Positions 17,312 to 26,791 are shown, counted from the first letter of the stretch. The stretch: 64,000 nucleotides of DNA from an uncultured Planctomycetaceae bacterium (GCA_943787265.1 CALSLT010000042.1:49014-113013); one strand, 5' to 3'. Numbers and translations are program-made. Notes: generated by a model not told the origin, from the letters alone.

Positions 17312-20167
17312 CTACGGAGCGATCGGTCTCTCGCCTCCTGGATTCGGAAGTCGCGAGGGAAAGGTGAAGATCTCTCTGCCGTTTCGAGTGATGATCGCCC
17401 GAAGAGTCTTCTCGTCCACCGACTTCGCAACGAAGCGAACGGACCCATCGCCCAGCAGAATGTTGAACCCGCCAGGCTCATACCCGCCCAAGGCTGGAAC
17501 ATCCTCATCGGCCGAATACTTGATATCTTCAGGCTTGGTCCAGGGGATGGCTCGCTTTGCGTCGAAAACGAACACTGTATTCGACAGTCCATCAACGACG
17601 TCGCGGAATCTGACTGCCTGCTCGCCGTCGCCCAGACCTGTGTCTTCGCCGGTCAGAGCGTAGTAAGAACTCGTCGTGACTCCGGCATTTTCAGAGGGGT
17701 GCCGATACACGTTTGGCATCCGTTTGAGCACCTTCAGATTGTGTTCGCTATCCCACGGCTTGCTCATGTCATAGGCATCAAAGAGTTCTTTTTCGCCCAG
17801 AAACGGCAACAGTGCGACTCGCCATGAATACTTAGTCTTACCGTCTTCAGCAGTCATCACGAGAGCCGGTAGTTTTTTGTAAGTGTCGTGATAGTTGTGC
17901 ATGGCCAAACCGAGCTGCTTCATATTGTTTACGGACTGCGTTCTTCGGGCAGCAGCTCGAGCTGACTGAATTGCTGGCAGCGTGAGACCAACCATCAGCG
18001 GAATTGTTGCCGCATCGGTCTCGACATTCAGTTCGACTTTCGCACCAGAGTCCGTCGATACGACTTCAACCTCGATGTCGGAGAGCAGTTTTTCGGTGAA
18101 AGAAACCATAGACGAAATCTGCCCCCGCATACTTTCATGGATCTTTGGCAGTTGCGACTTCTGGGCCGCCATCATGTTTTGAGCCAACGGAATCAAAGAC
18201 TGAACAGTCCGTTGCACCTCAACGGCTCCGTCTTTGTCACTGCACCATCCAGTGACGGTGGCTCGACTGTCAGCTCCGAACTGCACCCCCGCCGTCGCCA
18301 CCTTTGTCTTCTCCCAGAGCGGAGCAAACATGGTCAGACTCGAGAACGGGTCCGGCCCGCCCTGGGAACGCTGACGGGCAATCATTGACCCAAATGCATT
18401 CATATCCTGCACGAAGCAGAACTGACTTCCCGCGACGGTCTGAAATTCTTTGCTCCAGCTTGGCGCCGTGGCTCCATCTTTCGTCTGGTCGATTACGTAC
18501 CGCATCACGTCTTCAGGACCGAAGATCAGATTTCGATCATCGGGCGAGTAGTAAGCACTGCCGTTTTTCCCGACAACGTACTTGTGACCGCCGTGCTCCT
18601 TTTCGTCGCGAGCATCTCCGCCAGAGCTCCAGGTGATGAACTTCTCGAACGAATTGCTTTTGGTCGTTTTCAACGCGAGCACTGGCTGACCACTGAAAGC
18701 GTGCCCTCCGGCTGTGCGAGGAACCGCCATGATCAGAAACTGATCAAATTCCTTGACGGGAATCCCAGTTTGCTCCGGACGAACGTTCTGTTCGATCATT
18801 CCAACGAGTGGCTCAAACCCCTTAACCGTCGACATGTCCGCCGGCCGAAGCCCGACCAGCATGTGGGTTGTCGACGGGACAAATGTCAGATCGAATTTGT
18901 CCTGCCCCCCCTTCGCTGCAGCAGCCGCTGCCTGCAGTCTCTTTTTCTCCTTCCGAGCCTTTCGTTTTGGCTTGTCAGCCTGGGCCAATTGCTCACCCGC
19001 GGTTTCGTCGGCCGCAAACTGCTCGGCAGCGGTGGCCAGTCCAGCTTCTGGCGGTCGGAATCCTGAAAGCAGCACCGCTGCCCCCAGCAAAGTTGCCACT
19101 GCCAGGCCTCGTCGCCACTGCGGCGCGGTGCCGCGCACTAATCCAGTATCCCGCAACATTTCTACTCTCCTCATCAGGGTGCCCTTTGTGGGCAGGAATG
19201 TTCGAGCTGGCCAGGCAACAGGTCGGTCGGCCTGTCGGAGTGCCAGTTCTGCCAGAGTCTTCAGGTACGGCCGGGCACCTCCAGAGTGCGCGGCCGCCGT
19301 CGCATCGGCAGCAAGTTCCTGTTCCAGTCGAAGACGGTTCGCGAGCCAGTGCACAAGCGGGTGATAAAAGTGCAGCAACAAGCCGGCTTGAGCGAACAGC
19401 CAGAACAGAAAGTCGTTGTGTCTAATATGAGCAATCTCGTGAGCCAGCACGCTGCGCCGTTCGGCCTGCGTCCACTCACGCCATTCCGGTGGAAGAAGAA
19501 TCAGTGGCCGCCGCCAGCCAATCGTCGCGGCAGAAACCAGGTCACTCGACTGCCTCAGCACAATCGACTGCAGGCAGCCAAGTTCGGCACACAGGACGTC
19601 GAGCAGTTCGAGCAGCTCCGCCTCTTTAATCGCTTCACTTCGCAGGCGATGCCGAGCGACCGTCGCCAGTCCCAGCACGAGTCTTACGACCGCGATGCCC
19701 GCCCCAGCCAGAAAGAGTACGCCCAGCCAGCCGCTCCAGTTGAGCGTCGACGCCTCTTCGACGGCACCAGCCGTTGCCGGAGCTTCCTGTAGAGCAATCC
19801 AGAACTGCCGCATCGACTCAGCCGAGTACCATTCTGAAATGCCATCGTCGAGATTCGTTGCCAGCAAGTCCGCCTTATCACTTTCGACAGTTTTCCCGTC
19901 ACTTCCAGTCGTAATGTCGGAGCCTGCCGAAGCTTCATCGGTTGTTTCCGTGACCGCCAGATCTGTCGATTCGCCATACGACCAGCGAGGCCACGGACTC
20001 AGCGCGACAGCCGACAGCAACACAACCAGCAGCAGGCCACTAAGCGTCGCGGCGGCGCCGGACTTCGGACTGCCTCGGCGAGCGATCAGATAAACCGCCA
20101 TCGCCACCAAACAAAGCACGCTGACCTGCAGCGAGACCCAAACCAGAGCGAGACCAAAAGCGTTCAT
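17312..20167 (-). CDS. BlaR1/MecR1-type M56 membrane peptidase fused to DUF1559
   Basis: A 951-residue fusion. The first third is a BlaR1/MecR1-like M56 metallopeptidase: hydrophobic helices at the N-terminus, then VLAHEIAHIRHNDFLFWL with the HExxH zinc motif and HPLVHWLANRLRLEQELAADA with the third ligand Glu. The middle (roughly residues 330-650) is a lysine-rich linker and a soluble domain with FDLTFVPSTTHMLVGLRPAD phrasing that I cannot name. The C-terminus is DUF1559, with SARAAARRTQSVNNMKQLGLA, AMHNYHDTYKKLP, WRVALLPFLGEKELFDAYD and ILLGDGSVRFV. BlaR1 proteins sense a signal and cut the partner BlaI repressor; here the blaI-like gene overlaps by 4 bases (ATGA), so the pair is translationally coupled. 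The sensed signal is unknown. Confidence 0.92.
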   Translation of the reverse strand: MNAFGLALVWVSLQVSVLCLVAMAVYLIARRGSPKSGAAATLSGLLLVVLLSAVALSPWPRWSYGESTDLAVTETTDEASAGSDITTGSDGKTVESDKADLLATNLDDGISEWYSAESMRQFWIALQEAPATAGAVEEASTLNWSGWLGVLFLAGAGIAVVRLVLGLATVARHRLRSEAIKEAELLELLDVLCAELGCLQSIVLRQSSDLVSAATIGWRRPLILLPPEWREWTQAERRSVLAHEIAHIRHNDFLFWLFAQAGLLLHFYHPLVHWLANRLRLEQELAADATAAAHSGGARPYLKTLAELALRQADRPVAWPARTFLPTKGTLMRRVEMLRDTGLVRGTAPQWRRGLAVATLLGAAVLLSGFRPPEAGLATAAEQFAADETAGEQLAQADKPKRKARKEKKRLQAAAAAAKGGQDKFDLTFVPSTTHMLVGLRPADMSTVKGFEPLVGMIEQNVRPEQTGIPVKEFDQFLIMAVPRTAGGHAFSGQPVLALKTTKSNSFEKFITWSSGGDARDEKEHGGHKYVVGKNGSAYYSPDDRNLIFGPEDVMRYVIDQTKDGATAPSWSKEFQTVAGSQFCFVQDMNAFGSMIARQRSQGGPDPFSSLTMFAPLWEKTKVATAGVQFGADSRATVTGWCSDKDGAVEVQRTVQSLIPLAQNMMAAQKSQLPKIHESMRGQISSMVSFTEKLLSDIEVEVVSTDSGAKVELNVETDAATIPLMVGLTLPAIQSARAAARRTQSVNNMKQLGLAMHNYHDTYKKLPALVMTAEDGKTKYSWRVALLPFLGEKELFDAYDMSKPWDSEHNLKVLKRMPNVYRHPSENAGVTTSSYYALTGEDTGLGDGEQAVRFRDVVDGLSNTVFVFDAKRAIPWTKPEDIKYSADEDVPALGGYEPGGFNILLGDGSVRFVAKSVDEKTLRAIITRNGREIFTFPSRLPNPGGERPIAP

Positions 20168-20547
20168 GAGTCCTGCTCCTCAAGAAGCTGACGCAACGCA
20201 TCACGCTCCTTCTTTGAAAGTTTCTTTTGTCCGACAAGACTCACCAGAAGCTTTTCTCGCGAACCACCAAAAACGCGCCCCAACAGATCGTTGACCAGGT
20301 TTCCTGAGACTTCTTCGAACGATCGAACCGGCTGGAACTTGAAGGGGCGTTCTTCGATCGTCTGCTCGATGAACCCCTTCTCGTGCAGAATGCGCACCAG
20401 AGTCGCGACTGTCGTGTAAGCAAGATCCCGGCCGGACTCATCCAGCCGATCCCGTAATTCCTGAGCCGACTGCTCACCGTGATCCCAGAAGATCTGCATG
20501 ATCTCCAGTTCACGCTCAGTTAGCTCTTTTGCTCTTGGCCTGGCCAT
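20164..20547 (-). CDS. BlaI/MecI/CopY-family transcriptional repressor
   Basis: A 127-residue winged-helix repressor of the BlaI/MecI family. The N-terminal half has LTERELEIMQIFWDHGEQSA, then AYTTVATLVRILHEKGFIEQ as recognition helix and wing, followed by a dimerisation tail (LVNDLLGRVFGGSREKLLVSL). Start chosen at ATG 20547, with GGGAG about 9 bases upstream; a GTG three codons earlier lies too close to that site. It overlaps the M56/DUF1559 gene and probably represses its own operon. A perfect 18-base palindrome 46 bases upstream of the start is the obvious operator candidate. The family is inactivated by proteolysis through the partner membrane peptidase. Confidence 0.95.
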   Translation of the reverse strand: MARPRAKELTERELEIMQIFWDHGEQSAQELRDRLDESGRDLAYTTVATLVRILHEKGFIEQTIEERPFKFQPVRSFEEVSGNLVNDLLGRVFGGSREKLLVSLVGQKKLSKKERDALRQLLEEQDS

Positions 20548-20592
20548 TTTTGCCACGCTCCCTTCTCACTGAAAACTCGCCGCATCGCTCGG

Positions 20593-20610
20593 GTAACCAA
20601 ATTTGGTTAC
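20593..20610. promoter_or_regulatory. Candidate BlaI operator palindrome
   Basis: GTAACCAAATTTGGTTAC is a perfect 18-base palindrome between the blaI-like start (20547) and the divergent polymerase fusion gene (20795). Its half-site continues as a direct repeat: ATTTGGTT-x-CA occurs at 20601-20611 and again a few bases on (ATTTGGTTTCA, about 20615-20625). Position and symmetry fit a BlaI-type dimer site; binding is inferred. Confidence 0.6.
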
Positions 20611-20794
20611 ATCAATTTGGTTTCATAGTAGTAACATCGCATAACCAGTCAAGGAGAATTTTCGACAACTCTTGAGTTCCTTCAACATCCGGTCCGCATC
20701 TGGGACGATACCGTTTGGACTCGATACAGGTCTCGCCCTGCCGCGATGAGATTACACAGCCAAATCTAAACAACGGCGTCTGAAAGAACGTGCC

Positions 20795-23700
20795 ATGCAG
20801 ATCATGACGTGGAATGTCAACTCGCTGAAAGCTCGCGGGCCGTTCGTCTTTGACTACCTGGATGAGGCGCAGCCCGACGTGGTCTGCCTGCAGGAACTCA
20901 AAATGGAAACGGATGCCGTTCCGAAAGAATTATTCGAGGAACGCGGGTACGAGGTCGCCATTCACGGTCAGCGCCAGTGGAATGGAGTCTTGATCGCCTC
21001 GAAAAAACCGATCAGCAACGTGACAACCGGCCTGCCAGATGGCGACGAAGGACAATCACGGTTGATTGCCTGTGAAATCAAAGATGGGAAGCAGACGCTA
21101 AATCTGGTCAACCTTTATTGTCCACAGGGACAGGCAGAGGACTCGCCGAAGTTCCAGTACAAGCTGAAATTTTATCAGGCCCTACGAAAGTGGATCAGCG
21201 AAACTTACCAGCCCAAAGATAACCTACTCATCGTCGGCGACTTGAACATCGCTCCGCTGAAGACAGACGTCTGGGACATCGGCGCGTTTAAGAATGTGCC
21301 AACCTATCACCCACTTGAACATGATGAATGGAACAAACTGATTTCGTTTGGTCTGGAAGACGTCGTTGTACCGCACATTGAGCCGGGACAGTTCTCCTTC
21401 TGGGACTATCGAGGTGCTCGTTTCCGACAAAACCAGGGAATGAGAATCGACCATGCGCTGGCCACAAAGTCCGTGGCCACCTGGGTAACCGATGCAACGA
21501 TCGATCGAGAAGCTCGCAAAAAACGCAAAGGTCACGCCGCATCGGATCACGTACCCGTCACGGTGACGCTCGATTCTCAGGCAAAGGCAAAACCAACAAC
21601 CCGCAAAGGGACGAAGTCACGAGTGATTCTGATCGATGGAAGCTCGCTGATTTACCGAGCCTACTACGCGATCCCCGGCAATTTGACGAATTCATCCGGA
21701 CTACACACCAACGCGGTTTACGGCTTCGCTCTGATGTTCGGAAAGATCCTGGCCGGCAAGCTGCCCGAATTCGGCGCGATGATCTTCGACGCGCCCGGCA
21801 AGACGTTCCGCGAAGAAGAATACCGCGATTACAAAGCTCAGCGGGAGAGCATGCCGCCTGACCTGAAAGAGCAACTCGAATCGATCGACCAGCTGGTCCA
21901 AGAACACGACTTCCCGATTCTGCGTGTGGAAGGCTACGAAGCCGACGACGTCATCGGCACGCTGACTCAACAAGCTCTCGCTGCCGGTCACGAAGTACGA
22001 ATCATTTCCGGCGACAAGGACTTCGCTCAACTCATCGGACCGGACGTGCGGATGGTCGATACTCTGCGCGACATCGTTTACGACGTTGACCTCGTCCAGA
22101 AGCGCTGGGGCGTGTCACCGGAGAAGTTCATCGATCACCTTGCACTGCTTGGTGACAAGGTGGACAACATTCCGGGTGTGCCAGGCATCGGTCAGAAAAC
22201 GTCGGCTTCGCTGCTGGAACGCTTTGAAAGCCTCGACGGCGTTTACGAGAACATCGAAGACCTGAAAGGAAAGCAGAAATCGAACCTGATCGAGTTCCGC
22301 GATCAGGCTTACATGTCACAGCGGCTGGCGACGATTGATAAGAATGTGCCGCTGGATGTCGGGCTGGACGATCTGAAACTCAGCGAACCCAACACCGAAA
22401 AGATCAACAAAGTCTATCGGAAATTTGAGTTCTACTCCCTGTTGTCAGATGACGAACAGCCACAGACCGAAGGCTCGGACTCCCTGGACGTCACCATCTG
22501 CAAGGACGTCAGCACGTTTGAGTCCTTTTTGAAGGCACATACTGGTCAGCTTCTGGCAGTGACGCCGGCATTCGATCACCCCTCCCATCAGTCGGATGCC
22601 CTCGCAGGAGTGGCCGTTTCCTCAGAATTCGAAGCGGCATATCTCCCGCTCGGTGCGTCTGACGAATCGCTCGGCGAAGCGGGACTTGACACGCTCAAGA
22701 ATTTCCTTGAAGACGCAGCTCAGGAGAAAATCGTCCACAACCTGCGTGATGCGCTGAATGTGTCTGCGCGGTCCGGGATCGAACTCGACGGTGTCATCGG
22801 CGACCTGCAGTCTGCATCGTTTCTGGTCGATCCGAACAAACTGCTGCCCCATCGTCTTGACCAGATTGTGAAAGAGTATCTGCACCGCACGGTTGAACCG
22901 CTCAAGAAACTGACCGGAGGCGGAAAGAGCGAAAAACGACTCAGCGAACTGAAAGCAGAAGACCTCGGTACCTGGACCTGTCAGATGGCAGCCGCCACGG
23001 CGCAGGCCTGGCCAAAGGTTAAAGAACGGCTCGGCGAAGAAGGTCAGGCAGAACTTCTGTCCGATCTCTCGATGCCCATGTCGCGAGTTCTGGCAGAAAT
23101 GCAGCTGGTCGGCATCCGAGTCGACGGCGACGATCTGGAGGCAATGGGCGAAGAATTCGGCGATCGGAAAGCTGAAATCGAGGCGCAGATTTACGACCTC
23201 GCTGGCTCAAACTTCAACATCGGCTCAACCAAACAGCTTGCAAAGGTTCTGTTTGAAGACCTCGGCCTGCCAGTCATCAAGAAGACCAAGACCGGCTATT
23301 CAACCGCTGCCGATGTGCTTGAGCGTTTGGCTCAGAAACACGACATCGCGAAACTGATCCTCCGGCAGAGAGCCCTTGCCAAATTGATCAACACATACAC
23401 GTCCGTCCTGCGCGAAGCCGTCTCGCCTGAAGATGGACGAGTCCATTGCACATTCCAGCAAACAACTGGTGTCTCCGGCCGGTTGATTACGACTGATCCG
23501 GATTTGCAGCGCACTCCCATCCGCTCCGAAGATGGTAAGCGAATCAGGCAGGCGTTCCTGCCCCAGGAAGGCTGGACTCTAATCTCGGCAGACTGGAGTC
23601 AGATTGAACTGCGAGTGCTCGCTCACTTTTCTCAGGATCCGCGACTGGTCGCCGCATTCCGAGACGAAATCGACCTTCACCGCGTGACAGCCGCCGAACT

Positions 23701-24265
23701 GTTCGACGTATCTGAAACCGACGTCACTTCCGAGCAACGCAATGTCGGCAAGACGGTCAATTTCGCCACGATCTACGGTCAGGGAGCGACCGCGCTGGGC
23801 CAGCAGCTTGGCATGACGCGTAACGAAGCAAAGAAAATGATCGATCGCTATTTCGAACTCTACTCCGGAGTCCGCACGTGGCTCGACAATACGATTACGG
23901 CCGCACATGAAAGCGGCTTTGTGACGACAATCCTCGGACGTCGACGTTACATCCCGGAATTGTCCAGCAACAATTTTTCGGATAAGGCATACGGAGAACG
24001 AATTGCGGCCAACACTCCGATTCAAGGTTCAGCCGCAGACATCTGCAAACTTGCGATGCTGGAAATCGACCGTCGCCTGAAGAACGAATCCCTTGAAGCC
24101 AGAATGATTCTTCAGATTCACGACGAGCTAATCTTCGAAGCTCCAGCCGACGAAGTCGACAAAGTCACAACACTCGTCCGAGACTGCATGGAGCAACCTT
24201 ACGAACTCGCCGTCCCTCTGAAAGTCGACATCGGATCCGGAGAAAGCTGGGCCGCCGCCCACTAA
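20795..24265 (+). CDS. Exonuclease III-DNA polymerase I fusion
   Basis: A 1156-residue fusion of two repair enzymes. Residues 1-258 are an exonuclease III/AP-endonuclease domain: MTWNVNSLKAR, LQELKMETD, GDLNIAP, GMRIDHAL and the final SDHVPV. After a basic linker (SQAKAKPTTRKGTKS), residues 276-545 are the polymerase I 5'-nuclease (ILIDGSSLIYRAYYA, YEADDVIGTL, SGDKDFAQL, GDKVDNIPGVPGIGQKT). Residues about 560-760 sit where the 3'-5' proofreading domain should be, but the DxE motif and other catalytic acids are not visible (KIVHNLRDALN in place of the usual N-L-K-x-D), so proofreading is probably lost, as in Taq. The polymerase domain has motif A DWSQIELRVLAHF, the O helix KTVNFATIYG and motif C QIHDELIFE. 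No ATG separates the halves; a GTG lies at the junction. Confidence 0.95.
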   Translation: MQIMTWNVNSLKARGPFVFDYLDEAQPDVVCLQELKMETDAVPKELFEERGYEVAIHGQRQWNGVLIASKKPISNVTTGLPDGDEGQSRLIACEIKDGKQTLNLVNLYCPQGQAEDSPKFQYKLKFYQALRKWISETYQPKDNLLIVGDLNIAPLKTDVWDIGAFKNVPTYHPLEHDEWNKLISFGLEDVVVPHIEPGQFSFWDYRGARFRQNQGMRIDHALATKSVATWVTDATIDREARKKRKGHAASDHVPVTVTLDSQAKAKPTTRKGTKSRVILIDGSSLIYRAYYAIPGNLTNSSGLHTNAVYGFALMFGKILAGKLPEFGAMIFDAPGKTFREEEYRDYKAQRESMPPDLKEQLESIDQLVQEHDFPILRVEGYEADDVIGTLTQQALAAGHEVRIISGDKDFAQLIGPDVRMVDTLRDIVYDVDLVQKRWGVSPEKFIDHLALLGDKVDNIPGVPGIGQKTSASLLERFESLDGVYENIEDLKGKQKSNLIEFRDQAYMSQRLATIDKNVPLDVGLDDLKLSEPNTEKINKVYRKFEFYSLLSDDEQPQTEGSDSLDVTICKDVSTFESFLKAHTGQLLAVTPAFDHPSHQSDALAGVAVSSEFEAAYLPLGASDESLGEAGLDTLKNFLEDAAQEKIVHNLRDALNVSARSGIELDGVIGDLQSASFLVDPNKLLPHRLDQIVKEYLHRTVEPLKKLTGGGKSEKRLSELKAEDLGTWTCQMAAATAQAWPKVKERLGEEGQAELLSDLSMPMSRVLAEMQLVGIRVDGDDLEAMGEEFGDRKAEIEAQIYDLAGSNFNIGSTKQLAKVLFEDLGLPVIKKTKTGYSTAADVLERLAQKHDIAKLILRQRALAKLINTYTSVLREAVSPEDGRVHCTFQQTTGVSGRLITTDPDLQRTPIRSEDGKRIRQAFLPQEGWTLISADWSQIELRVLAHFSQDPRLVAAFRDEIDLHRVTAAELFDVSETDVTSEQRNVGKTVNFATIYGQGATALGQQLGMTRNEAKKMIDRYFELYSGVRTWLDNTITAAHESGFVTTILGRRRYIPELSSNNFSDKAYGERIAANTPIQGSAADICKLAMLEIDRRLKNESLEARMILQIHDELIFEAPADEVDKVTTLVRDCMEQPYELAVPLKVDIGSGESWAAAH

Positions 24266-24286
24266 CGCCACTTGGTGGGAAATACC

Positions 24287-24434
24287 ACCTCTCCCGCTTG
24301 CGGGAGAGGTCGGCCTCTCAGGGCCGGGTGAGGGTTTCCGTCGCAGAATAAGGCCACCATCTGAGTAAGAAGATCAGACACAGAGCCCCTCACCCGCGGC
24401 TGAAACCGCGACCTCTCCCCCAAGGGGGAGAGGT
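24287..24434. repeat. REPIN-like inverted pair of palindromic elements
   Basis: Two similar GC-rich palindromic units face each other in the gap after the polymerase gene. The left unit has the hairpin ACCTCTCCCG-cttg-CGGGAGAGGT at 24287-24310 and then a GGGTGAGGGT tail. The right unit is its inverted copy, with CCCCTCACCC and the hairpin ACCTCTCCCCC-aa-GGGGGAGAGGT at 24411-24434. This is the layout of repetitive extragenic palindrome doublets. Dispersed copies elsewhere cannot be seen from this window. Confidence 0.7.
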
Positions 24435-24488
24435 GACATGTAAGGTCCGAAGTGGCGATGTCCAACTAAAAACACAATCAAGCCAACG

Positions 24489-25901
24489 CTACTTCCGCGC
24501 CTGAATGAGAAAACTGCTAAGCGAAGTCAGATTGGTACTGAACACCTCACTCGACAGATACTTCGCCCCGATTGGCATCTTCGCCTGACCGACCAGTCGT
24601 GAACCGTCGTACGTGCTGACCCATCGTCCCTGCTCATCGAGCTGCCTGATGATCTTGTGAACCTCGTCTTCCGCCACAGCAGGCCGTGCCGGAACGTTCC
24701 CACGCCTCATCTGAGCAAGTTTCGCTTTGAGTTCCTCGATGCGGGATGGCCATTTCCAGCCGTAGTGCTTTGGCAGTTTCGAATCGTCGTACGTCAACGA
24801 GTACTCCTTCCCACGACGATTCATGTAGAGCGGGCGGTTCGTCTCAAGCTCGTAGTAGCGGGCGAGTTGACCATCAGGCAGTAACGATCGTTTGAGCCAG
24901 GCCAGCGCTGCCGGAATCGGCTCAAGGTATTTATCGTCCCCCGTAAACGCAGCGATCTTCATCAAAGTGCCAATCGCTTCCTGAGTCTCGTCGCCCGCCA
25001 TCGCTGCCGGTTCGAATCGACGAGCCCAGATCGGCTGCATCTGGTAGTTGTACTGCTGAGCCCAGCCGGGTTGCGGCTCGGGCATCTGAGCGAGAATCAG
25101 AAAGTCGCCTAGCTTCTGAAGTGCCATCAAGTATCGCTCTCCGCCGTAAATTTCATGAGCGTCAATCAGCGAATCAGCGACGTAGTCGCAGACGTTGTCG
25201 TTAAGCGTGTACATGTCCCAATAGTTCTTGATTCGGCCTTCGGTCCGCCAGTCATGGCTTGGGTAGTTAGCCTTCACGACGGGCTGATCGGCGACAGGCT
25301 TTCTCCAGACTTGAGGAAAAGCTCCGTTCGGAAACTGAGCTGCCAGCAGTGACTCCAGCGCAAACATCGCCGAATCGTGAATGACCTCATCTTTGAAGCC
25401 AAGAGCCTTATCCGCTCTGATGACGCACTGAATTGCCGACTGAGTCTGTCCGTCATCAAGCGACGAATTCCCGTCCTTTCGACGTTTGCCTCCCCGGAAT
25501 CGATAGTCCTTCGACTTTCCGCTCAGATCAATGGAATTTGTCCAGCCACCACCGCTTAGCTGTCCATAAGCCAGAGCCGTCGCCGCGTCGCGAGCGGCAT
25601 CAAGATAAAACTGGTCTCCGGTCGCTTCCCACGCCCGCAGAAACGCCATCCCGACTGTGGGAGTGCCCGGCGGCTGAACCCAAACCTGCTCAGCCGCAGC
25701 TCGGCCTTCACCCCAGCGATCCTTCAAGTCGAGTGAGTAGAAGTAAACGTAGCCGCCATGCGTGGCCACTTCGTTGTAATAGTACGAGCCTGCCCGCTTC
25801 ATAGCGGCGGATGCGGCCGCCTCTATTGAAGTTTCGTCATCCGCATGTGACGGACTAACGAGTGCGGCGAATACAGCAGCAAACAGAACGGACTGTTTCA
25901 T
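24489..25901 (-). CDS. Secreted PL10-type pectate lyase
   Basis: A 470-residue exported protein with an alpha/alpha-toroid pattern matching the polysaccharide lyase 10 (Pec_lyase) family. Signal peptide MKQSVLFAAVFAALVSPSHA. Repeated helical units carry LSGGGWTNSIDLSG, SLDDGQTQSAIQ, LNDNVCDYVADSLIDA, PGWAQQYNYQMQPIWARRFEP and GDETQEAIGTLMKIA, the last two close to the P.WAR.FEP signature of the family. Family members cleave polygalacturonate by calcium-dependent beta-elimination; activity here is inferred and some planctomycete members may have other substrates. Start at ATG 25901, with the signal peptide beginning there, rather than 36 codons upstream in the neighbour. It is last in a run with an isomerase and a symporter. 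Confidence 0.72.
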   Translation of the reverse strand: MKQSVLFAAVFAALVSPSHADDETSIEAAASAAMKRAGSYYYNEVATHGGYVYFYSLDLKDRWGEGRAAAEQVWVQPPGTPTVGMAFLRAWEATGDQFYLDAARDAATALAYGQLSGGGWTNSIDLSGKSKDYRFRGGKRRKDGNSSLDDGQTQSAIQCVIRADKALGFKDEVIHDSAMFALESLLAAQFPNGAFPQVWRKPVADQPVVKANYPSHDWRTEGRIKNYWDMYTLNDNVCDYVADSLIDAHEIYGGERYLMALQKLGDFLILAQMPEPQPGWAQQYNYQMQPIWARRFEPAAMAGDETQEAIGTLMKIAAFTGDDKYLEPIPAALAWLKRSLLPDGQLARYYELETNRPLYMNRRGKEYSLTYDDSKLPKHYGWKWPSRIEELKAKLAQMRRGNVPARPAVAEDEVHKIIRQLDEQGRWVSTYDGSRLVGQAKMPIGAKYLSSEVFSTNLTSLSSFLIQARK

Positions 25902-25935
25902 CAAGTCCCTTTCAACGGAGATCGACGATTGTTCG

Positions 25936-26772
25936 TCACACGCCGGCTGATCTTCGCACGAAATCCGAGCAACGCTTTTCGAAGGCTCTGGCGTCGTCCA
26001 GCGTTTCAATTCCCTCAGCCTGGTGAATCGTGAAGTAGCCGTCGTAGTTAATTTGTTTCAACCCGGAAAACACACTTGAGGTATCAAGGCCGCCCTCTTC
26101 CCAAACCGGAACGTGGTCGTACCGCACATCTCCCAGACAGTATGTTGGAAGGCAATCTGTGCCGACAGGATTCAGTCGATGGTTCTGGATGTAAACATTC
26201 ATCATGTGTGGCCGCAACCGCTCAAGCGTCGCGGGCCCGTAGTCCTGTCCGCAAAGCATGAGATTAGCCGGTTCGTAGATGATGCCGAAGTTGGGACGAC
26301 CAATCTCAGCCAGAGTGGAAAGAATTTGCTCCACCTGCTCAAAGAGTGACGAAGTATGACACTGATGAGCCAGCCGGATTCCCCGCTCGGCAGCCCGATC
26401 CGCCGCTTCCCTCGCGAAGGGAATGTCTTCCGGTTTTTTGATACAGACTCGAATAAGATCGCAGCCCAGAGCCTCCGCAACGTCCAGGCTGGGACCGATC
26501 TCGCGCAGGCTGTCCGGACCGTGCTCATTGTTTAAAGGCACCTTGGAATCTGCCGTGACCATCGAGACTCGAAGTCCGTGCTGATCAATGACGTCCTTCA
26601 TTCTTCGCAATTCGCTCGTCGAAGTCTGCACTCCGCCGGCACTGGCCCTCATGCAGATCGCCGCGTAACCGCAATCAGCGGCCAGAGCGACAAGATCATC
26701 GAACGGCAAATGTAGCTTCGTTTTGCACGGTGCCTCGGCAATTCGAACGGACAACGAAAGCTGCAGATTCAT
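25936..26772 (-). CDS. Sugar phosphate isomerase/epimerase, xylose-isomerase-like TIM barrel
   Basis: A 278-residue TIM-barrel protein of the AP-endonuclease-2/xylose isomerase-like superfamily. Beta-strand phrases include LSLSVRIAEAPCKTKLHLPF, YAAICMRAS, LRVSMVTADSKVPLN, CDLIRVCIKKPEDIPF, RLAHQCHTSSLFE, FGIIYEPANLM and GYFTIHQAEGIETLDDA. The Glu and His/Asp residues at strand ends fit a divalent-metal isomerase site. It is cytoplasmic, with no signal peptide. Start placed at ATG 26772; the frame continues 15 codons upstream into the stop region of the symporter gene. Together with the symporter (20 bases upstream) and the pectate lyase-like gene (34 bases downstream) it suggests uptake and use of a sugar or uronate, though the substrate is unknown. 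Confidence 0.85.
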   Translation of the reverse strand: MNLQLSLSVRIAEAPCKTKLHLPFDDLVALAADCGYAAICMRASAGGVQTSTSELRRMKDVIDQHGLRVSMVTADSKVPLNNEHGPDSLREIGPSLDVAEALGCDLIRVCIKKPEDIPFAREAADRAAERGIRLAHQCHTSSLFEQVEQILSTLAEIGRPNFGIIYEPANLMLCGQDYGPATLERLRPHMMNVYIQNHRLNPVGTDCLPTYCLGDVRYDHVPVWEEGGLDTSSVFSGLKQINYDGYFTIHQAEGIETLDDARAFEKRCSDFVRRSAGV

Positions 26773-26791
26773 CACGGACTTTCTCGCTACG

